Shown: positions 62,362 through 64,000 of the stretch, piece by piece
How the letters are laid out: every line of letters starts with the position of its first letter
How positions within the stretch are numbered: the stretch's first letter is position 1
NCBI GenBank assembly: GCA_963693305.1
Contig: OY855905.1
Span: 16,804,237-16,868,236, forward strand
From: Meandrina meandrites
Taxonomy: Eukaryota > Cnidaria > Anthozoa > Scleractinia > Meandrinidae
DNA length: 64,000 bases
Direction: 5' to 3'
The notes under the pieces: model-generated
Databases searched by the model: none
Told to the model about the DNA's origin: nothing
The model's input: the letters and a program-made list of their open reading frames with translations, nothing else
Translations under genes and position numbers: made by a program

Positions 62362-63596
62362 TGAGCTCGGAGACCGCTTTTGCGACGATTTGGGCCGTGA
62401 GCACCCAATTTCATGAAAATTGCGATTCGGCCGTAAAAATTAATTTTCTCATGATCTGAGCTCGGGGAGCGCCTGTGCGTCGATTTGGGCGGTGAGCACT
62501 TAATTTCATGAAAATTGCGACTCGGCCGTAAAAATATATTTTCTCATGATCTGAGCTCGCTGATCGCTTGTGCGTCGATTTGGGCCGTGAGCACCCAATT
62601 TCATGAAAATTGCGATTCGGCCGTAAAAATTGATTTTCTCATGATCTGAGCTCGCTGATCGCTTGTGCGTCGATTTGGGCCTTGAGCACCCAATTTCATG
62701 AAAATTGCGATTCGGCCGTAAAAATTGATTTTCTCATGATCTGAGCTCGCTGATGGCTTGTGCGTCGATTTGGGCCGTGAGCACCCAATTTCATGAAAAT
62801 TGCGATTCGGCCGTAAAAATTGATTTTCTCATGATCTGAGCTCGCTGATCGCTTGTGCGTCGATTTGGGCCGTGAGCACCCAATTTCATGAAAATTGCGA
62901 TTCGGCCGTAAAAATTGATTTTCTCATGATCTGAGCTCGCTGATCGCTTGTGCGTCGATTTTGGCCGTGAGCACCCAATTTCATGAAAATTGCCATTCGG
63001 CCGTAAAAATTAATTTTCTCATGATCTGAGCTCGCTGATCGCTTGTGCGTCGATTTGGGCCGTGAGCACCCAATTTCATGAAAATTGCGATTCGGCCGTA
63101 AAAATTGATTTTCTCATGATCTGAGCTCGGAGACCGCTTTTGCGACAATTTGGGCCGTGAGCACCCAATTTCATGAAAATTGCGATTCGGCCGTAAAAAT
63201 TAATTTTCTCATGATCTGAGCTCGGGGAGCGCCTGTGCGTCGATTTGGGCGGTGAGCACTTAATTTCATGAAAATTGCGATTCGGCCGTAAAAATTGATT
63301 TTCTCATGATCTGAGCTCGCTGATGGCTTGTGCGTCGATTTGGGCCGTGAGCACCCAATTTGATGAAAATTGCGATTCGGCCGTAAAAATTAATTTTCTC
63401 ATGATCTGAGCTCGGGGACCGCTTTTGCGACGATTTGGGTCGTGAGCACCCAATTTCATGAAAATTGCGATTCGGCCGTAAAAATTGATTTTCTCATGAT
63501 CTGAGCTCGCTGATCGCTTGTGCGTCGATTTGGGCCGTGAGCACCCAATTTCATGAAAATTGCGATTCGGCCGTAAAAATTGATTTTCTCATGATC
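62362..63596. repeat. Dispersed third copy of 52,957-54,191
   Basis: E, D, C, C (gggccttgag), G, C, C (gattttggccg), C, E, D, G-gatg, R2, C at an offset of 9,405 bp (99 monomers) from 52,957. This copy has its own changes: aaaatatatttt near 62,533, gccattcgg near 62,992, gcgacaattt near 63,143, gggtcgtgag near 63,438, and a D at 63,217 with gcgattcgg. It lacks gtgatcaccc. Confidence 0.9.
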
Positions 63597-64000
63597 TGAG
63601 CTCGCTGATCGCTTGTGCGTCGATTTGGGCCGTGAGCACCCAATTTCATGAAAATTGCGATTCGGCCGTAAAAATTGATTTTCTCATGATCTGAGCTCGC
63701 TGATCGCTTGTGCGTCGATTTGGGCCGTGAGCACCCAATTTCATGAAAATTGCGATTCGGCCGTAAAAATTGATTTTCTCATGATCTGAGCTCGGAGACC
63801 GCTTTTGCGACGATTTGGGCCGTGAGCACCCAATTTCATGAAAATTGCGATTCGGCCGTAAAAATTAATTTTCTCATGATCTGAGCTCGGGGAGCGCCTG
63901 TGCGTCGATTTGGGCGGTGAGCACTTAATTTCATGAAAATTGCGACTCGGCCGTAAAAATTGATTTTCTCATGATCTGAGCTCGCTGATCGCTTGTGCGT
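63597..64000. repeat. Array continues off the right edge
   Basis: 63597 C, 63692 C, 63787 E, 63882 D, then 24 bp of a C-type monomer from 63,977. There is no decay of sequence or change of repeat at the edge. Confidence 0.9.

Larger units (their letters stand above)
41747..63976. repeat. E-D dimer class (190 bp) marking domain R
   Basis: There are 34 D-type monomers (28 D, 6 D'). D starts: 41842, 42697, 42887, 44312, 44787, 45547, 46307, 46497, 47637, 48397, 48587, 49062, 49252, 50582, 51342, 51532, 52387, 53052, 53812, 54287, 54477, 55332, 55997, 56757, 57422, 58847, 59512, 59702, 60557, 61222, 61412, 62457, 63217, 63882. All but the one at 44,312 directly follow an E monomer. Two E units (60,082 and 61,792, both with taag) lack a D. 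D carries linked changes gggcggtgag, cacttaat and gcgactcgg. D' (ctcggggggcgcc) starts at 42887, 46497, 48587, 49252, 51532 and 54477. Confidence 0.94.
1..64000. repeat. Satellite DNA array, ~95-bp monomer, head-to-tail, fills the window
   Basis: The same ~95-bp unit repeats in one orientation from the first to the last base. Counting phase from the 'tgag' at base 1 to the last 'tgag' at 63,977 gives 674 complete monomers. The 63,976 bp are exactly accounted for by 647 units of 95 bp and 27 of 93 bp, so no other net insertion or deletion is present. No unique DNA, mobile element, gene or inverted monomer was seen. Neighbouring units usually differ by class at a handful of positions, mostly 4-25. 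Both ends are open, so the array extends beyond the window. Family identity is unknown to me; a centromeric, pericentromeric or heterochromatic-block satellite is inferred from scale and organisation. Confidence 0.98.
41747..64000. repeat. Domain R: C/G monomers with E-D dimers
   Basis: Every unit is 95 bp, so phase is unbroken: all starts equal 40,987 plus a multiple of 95. C and G monomers dominate. E-D dimers punctuate them at intervals of 2, 5, 7, 8, 9, 11, 12, 14 or 15 monomers. R1, R2, R3 and gatg-variant G units occur only as small islands. T and S units and the 93-bp variant are absent. Confidence 0.92.

Noticed and set aside
1..64000. CRISPR array
   Set aside because: Repeat and 'spacer' cannot be separated: the whole 95 bp is repeated and the variable box has only a few recurring forms. 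There is no leader or cas gene.
1..64000. Telomere, rDNA or 5S spacer repeat
   Set aside because: No short G-rich telomere-type motif run, no 5S or rRNA-like segment and no tRNA-like fold was seen in the monomer.
1..64000. Inverted monomers or a large palindrome
   Set aside because: Every 'tgag' start and 'cggccg' core read in the same direction and phase throughout; no tail-to-tail or head-to-head junction was seen.
1..64000. Bacterial or phage accessory region with an undescribed system
   Set aside because: No coding region of any credible length; a 64-kb satellite with nested higher-order repeats is a eukaryotic heterochromatin feature.
1..64000. Array as a pure assembly artefact
   Set aside because: Nested duplications carry independent private point changes and chimeric monomers, which simple read duplication would not create. 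Local copy-number errors remain possible and need read support.

Overview
The 64 kb window is one uninterrupted block of eukaryotic satellite DNA. It is a head-to-tail tandem array of a single ~95-bp monomer (GC about 46% in the commonest form). I see no protein-coding gene, RNA gene, transposon insertion, CRISPR array, unique spacer or inversion. The length bookkeeping closes exactly: 647 monomers of 95 bp plus 27 monomers of 93 bp make 63,976 bp, leaving 24 bp of a 675th monomer at the right edge. The scale and nested higher-order duplications fit a centromeric, pericentromeric or heterochromatic-knob satellite of a plant or animal in a long-read assembly. The species cannot be named from the sequence.

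Monomer position 1 is the t of 'tgag'; window base 1 is position 1. Most class differences lie in positions 4-25. Classes used below: C (ctgatcgcttgtgcg), G (ctgatggcttgtgcg), R1 (gaggtcggggaccgc), R2 (gagctcggggaccgc), R3 (gtgagctcgggaagcg), R3-delta (R3 lacking 2 bp, 93 bp long), T (gatttttgcc), S (ctcggggagcgcttg), E (ctcggagaccgc), D (ctcggggagcgcctg with cacttaat and gcgactcgg) and D' (D with ctcggggggcgcc). Tags such as gatg, taag, cataaa, gaaattt and agctt name recurrent point variants.

Layout: domain L (1-41,081) is built from R1/R2/R3/R3-delta/T/S mixed with C and G, around a pentamer R2-R1-R3-G-G and a trimer C-T-S. All 27 of the 93-bp monomers are here. A short transition (41,082-41,746) leads to domain R (41,747-64,000). 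Domain R is built from C and G interspersed with E-D dimers, around octamers and heptamers (760 and 665 bp), and contains no 93-bp monomer. Islands of L-type monomers reappear in domain R at about 53.9, 56.9, 57.5, 60.2, 61.9 and 63.3 kb.

On top of this lie nested tandem duplications of 2, 3, 4, 5, 7, 8, 13, 18, 19 and 31 monomers, a 20-monomer match at a 22-monomer offset, and dispersed duplications (20.1-25.0 vs 36.2-41.1 kb; 14.1-15.7 vs 34.2-35.7 kb; 52.96-54.19 vs 62.36-63.60 kb). All fit unequal crossing-over, replication slippage and gene conversion. Short minus-strand open frames (63 or 92 codons) arise by chance from the 2-bp deletion or a stop-removing base change and are not genes. 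I found no previously undescribed gene system; what is unusual is the structure and apparent recent history of the array itself.
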